This document shows positions 61,801 through 64,000 of a stretch of DNA of 64,000 nucleotides, in pieces. The notes beneath the pieces are model-generated. The model worked only from the letters and a program-made list of their open reading frames with translations, did not search any database and was not told the origin of the DNA. Numbering within the stretch: position 1 is the first letter of the stretch; each line of letters starts with the position of its first letter. The position numbers were made by a program, and so were the translations under genes. Source of the DNA: Taenia hydatigena (Eukaryota > Platyhelminthes > Cestoda > Cyclophyllidea > Taeniidae); NCBI GenBank assembly GCA_036345935.2, contig JADWOT020001132.1:1-64000 (forward strand). Direction: 5' to 3'.

Positions 61801-62616
61801 AGGCGGTGAAAAGCGTATGCGAGTGTGTGTGGTGGTTAGGTTTATGATTAATCCCTTATGACTGGGTCGGTGACACGAATTGCGAGATGGTTTTCTGAGG
61901 AGGCACACATCACCTGCCTCTGTGCTTTGCTTCAACATGTTCATTCGCCTACGTAAAACACCTTCTTTACCAGCCTCTTAGCCACTTTTTGCAGCGACAA
62001 ACAACCTTAGCCAAGTCTTTAGCGAAACGCTTGTAGTAATTTGTCAAGCTAAGGAAACTGCAGAGCTCTGTTTGGTTAGTTGGCGTTGGTCCAGATCTCG
62101 CTTGTTTTGTGCGGTCTTAGAGAACTGCTATTTAATCTGACCAAACTCTATGTCCCACGAGGTTTACGGAGCGTTGTGGCACTTTGGAGTCTGGACTACT
62201 TCGTATCTTCTAAAACTCATACTCAGCCACGAATATTTCTATTCTTTGCTTCTTAACTCCATGAAGGGGTTAATGATTCCACGAAGTGGGAAGTTCTCCA
62301 AAGTGCTGTCTGCTGAACGGTCCTTTGCATGTAACCACGCTAGTCTTTCCCAACATACACGCAGTTACAGCTTAAAAGAGCAAACTTATGTTTCCCTCGT
62401 CGTAATTTGTGTTTTCCTACAATAGTTGTTATAGATCTTCAATGTTACCTCTTATTGTCTGGAATATAATTACCCTTTAGTGGTTAGTCCATCAATTCGG
62501 CTGTCGTCTTCTTTCTCAAGCATAAAACGCGCATCCAGCAAAATTGATCCTCAAAAGTTGAGATAATTTGAGATTACCGTCATACTGCAAAATAATCGCC
62601 CAGACTGTGCACACAC
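58815..62616. other. G/T-rich gap without a supportable gene
   Basis: The + strand is mostly G- and T-rich, the opposite of 55-58 kb. The largest ORF is a 155-codon minus-strand frame (61944-61477, LLRKPSRNSCHRPSHKGLII), with no recognised domain; its length may reflect the compositional bias. No RNA gene or transposon motif was recognised. Confidence 0.4.
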
Positions 62617-62802
62617 TGTAGCGTCCCGAGGCTCCCTTAGAGGCAAAAGAAGGCAGAATGCTAGGGTAGAATATCTATATTCAGCGGACAGAGGGAGATA
62701 GGCTGCTGGCATGGCCCGAAGGCCAGCCCACGCAGCTAGGGCAGTACGGTCACCCCTGTGACCTTGACCGAAACCAAGAGTTCCAGCAAACAAAAAACCA
62801 CA
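62617..62802 (-). repeat. 185-bp LTR-like repeat, copy D (186 bp)
   Basis: Inverted full-length copy, starting TGTAGCGTCCCGAGGCTCCC on the + strand and ending AAAAAACCACA. It retains the GGTCACCCCTGTGACCTTGA block. It faces copy E head to head with a 55-bp spacer, making an inverted repeat. Confidence 0.85.
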
Positions 62803-62857
62803 AGTACGAATCTAGCAACTCCCATTAACCGCAAGCCACACTTTCATGCAAATTCAC

Positions 62858-63042
62858 TGTAGTTCTTTTTTTGTTAGAACTGCCGGTTTCCGTCAAGGTC
62901 ACAGAGGTGGCTATATTGCCCCAGCTACGTGGGCTGGCCTCCGGGCCATGCCAGCAGCCTATTTCCCTCTGTCCGGTGAATATATGTATCCTACCATGCC
63001 ACTTTGCCTTCTTTTGCCTTAAGGGAGCCTCGGGACGCTACA
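62858..63042 (+). repeat. 185-bp LTR-like repeat, copy E (full length)
   Basis: Begins TGTAGTTCTTTT and ends CGGGACGCTACA; exactly 185 bp. The order of blocks is identical to copy F, including CCCTCTGTCCGGTGAATATA and GCCTTCTTTTGCCTTAAGGG. No flanking target-site duplication is visible. Confidence 0.88.
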
Positions 63043-63208
63043 TTTACATTTTCAGATATGCGTTTTTTGATAAATATAACTTCTTCATATGCGATATTCA
63101 CATACCTGCAAAAAGCAAAAGAATTAGGCATGAAGATAATATAATGGCAGAATGAATACCTTCAGGAGCTTTTTATAAAAGTATATGGCTTTAATTTGGT
63201 GGCCTTAT

Positions 63209-63393
63209 TGTAGTACTTTGTTTGTTAGAACTGCCGGTTTCTGTCAAGGTCACAGAGGTGGCCGTGCTGCCCCAGCTGCGTAAGCTGGCCTCCAAACCAT
63301 GCCAGCAGCCTATTTCCCTCTGTCCGGTGAATATATGTATTCTACCCTGCCACTTTGCCTTCTTTTGCCTTAAGGGAGCCTCGGGACGCTACA
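63209..63393 (+). repeat. 185-bp LTR-like repeat, copy F (full length, with target-site duplication)
   Basis: Begins TGTAGTACTTTG and ends CGGGACGCTACA; exactly 185 bp. It is flanked by TTAT on both sides (63205-63208 and 63394-63397), a possible 4-bp target-site duplication. The TG...CA ends extend to TGTAG/CTACA inverted termini, as in LTRs. The element is non-coding and could be a solo LTR, a TRIM or a MITE-like element. Confidence 0.85.
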
Positions 63394-63397
63394 TTAT

Positions 63398-64000
63398 TTG
63401 TTATTATAAGTAAACCTTATTGCCAAACAAAGCGAGAAATTCAAAAGGTGGAAAATATTTGGTTTTATGGCAAAGGTTTGGATGTAATGCGTAAACCATT
63501 CAAATGTCCTGATAATTCGGTAATGTGGATCTACACTTGTTTAGGTGCCTCTTGAATTGAATTAATTTTCGCAGACAGTTGAATTTATGTCACGTAGGCT
63601 GTTGATAAATGCAAATAATTGCCCACCTTTGTTTGAATACATTGCTAAATTGAGTGCTATCACGGCTCGGTGGACGAGTGTTGCGTAGTTAACCAATGGT
63701 ATCGGCTGCGAGTCAGCTTGCTGTCCATCCAACCCGTCGGATGGCTAACTGACGTTGTTGTTTATGGCCCTGCTCCTCGCACAGTTTTATTGTTTGTCGA
63801 GTAAATGGGTGTTAAATTTGCATGCACTTGGTTTTATTGTTAATGATTCTGGCTTAAGGAGAGCATTGTGGAAGTTTATGGTAGGTTTGCGAGCCTGGGG
63901 AGATTCACCATCGTTCTTTCTGATCCCGCCCATGGCCTCATTTTTTTTAAATAAATTACTGGTCATTTTGAGCCACTGCATGTTCGATTAGGCTGGTTTT
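63398..64000. other. Window end, nothing recognised
   Basis: Two short ORFs overlap on opposite strands at 63755-63991; neither has a recognisable domain. The sequence remains T/G-rich on the + strand. Confidence 0.4.

Noticed and set aside
1..64000. CRISPR arrays, bacterial operons, rRNA genes or intact tRNA genes
   Set aside because: No regularly spaced direct repeats, no rRNA-like conserved blocks, and no cloverleaf that pairs. The sequence is eukaryotic in organisation.

Overview
The window looks like nuclear DNA from a multicellular animal, most likely a flatworm and probably a tapeworm. Coding sequence is sparse and cut into small exons by short GT-AG introns (many of 65-90 bp). There are no operons, ribosome binding sites or long bacterial-type ORFs. 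The one recognisable transposon, a Ty3/gypsy integrase fragment, reads like the gypsy elements I know from cestodes. The taxonomic call is inference.

Layout. 0.18-2.15 kb (+): C-terminal EMAP-II/AIMP1-type tRNA-binding domain in three exon remnants, broken by a nonsense codon and a frameshift. 8.98-10.30 kb (+): a five-exon C2H2 zinc-finger gene. 13.4-24.6 kb: several splice-bounded coding islands I cannot name, the best being a three-exon run at 20.36-20.74 kb, plus a ~240 bp tandem duplication (16.05-16.55 kb) and a tRNA-like SINE head (19.4 kb). 28.1-29.6 kb (+): a decayed multi-exon gene of unknown family. 33.81-34.73 kb (-): a second copy of the zinc-finger gene, in inverted orientation. 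36.8-37.8 kb (+): an RRM exon resembling CELF/Bruno. 41.37-42.84 kb (+): an ankyrin-repeat pseudogene. 46.8 and 49.1 kb (+): two unidentified possible terminal exons. 51.6-53.1 kb (+): truncated, internally deleted Ty3/gypsy pol with a probable 3' LTR start. 58.4-63.4 kb: six copies or fragments of a ~185 bp LTR-like repeat with TGTAG...CTACA ends. Strand base composition flips near 58 kb, from A/C-rich to G/T-rich.

The most interesting result is the zinc-finger pair. Two loci about 25 kb apart carry the same series of single-finger exons, with identical intron phases throughout, identical lengths for exons 3 and 4, and a finger whose last histidine comes from the next exon. Reading frames are open through both, so I treat them as paralogous, plausibly functional genes of a family I cannot name. 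By contrast the AIMP1-like, ankyrin-repeat, 28 kb and gypsy sequences are clearly broken, so the window mixes intact coding islands with a pseudogene graveyard. No complete gene with a recognisable start could be assembled. Exon calls rest on reading frames and splice signals read by eye.
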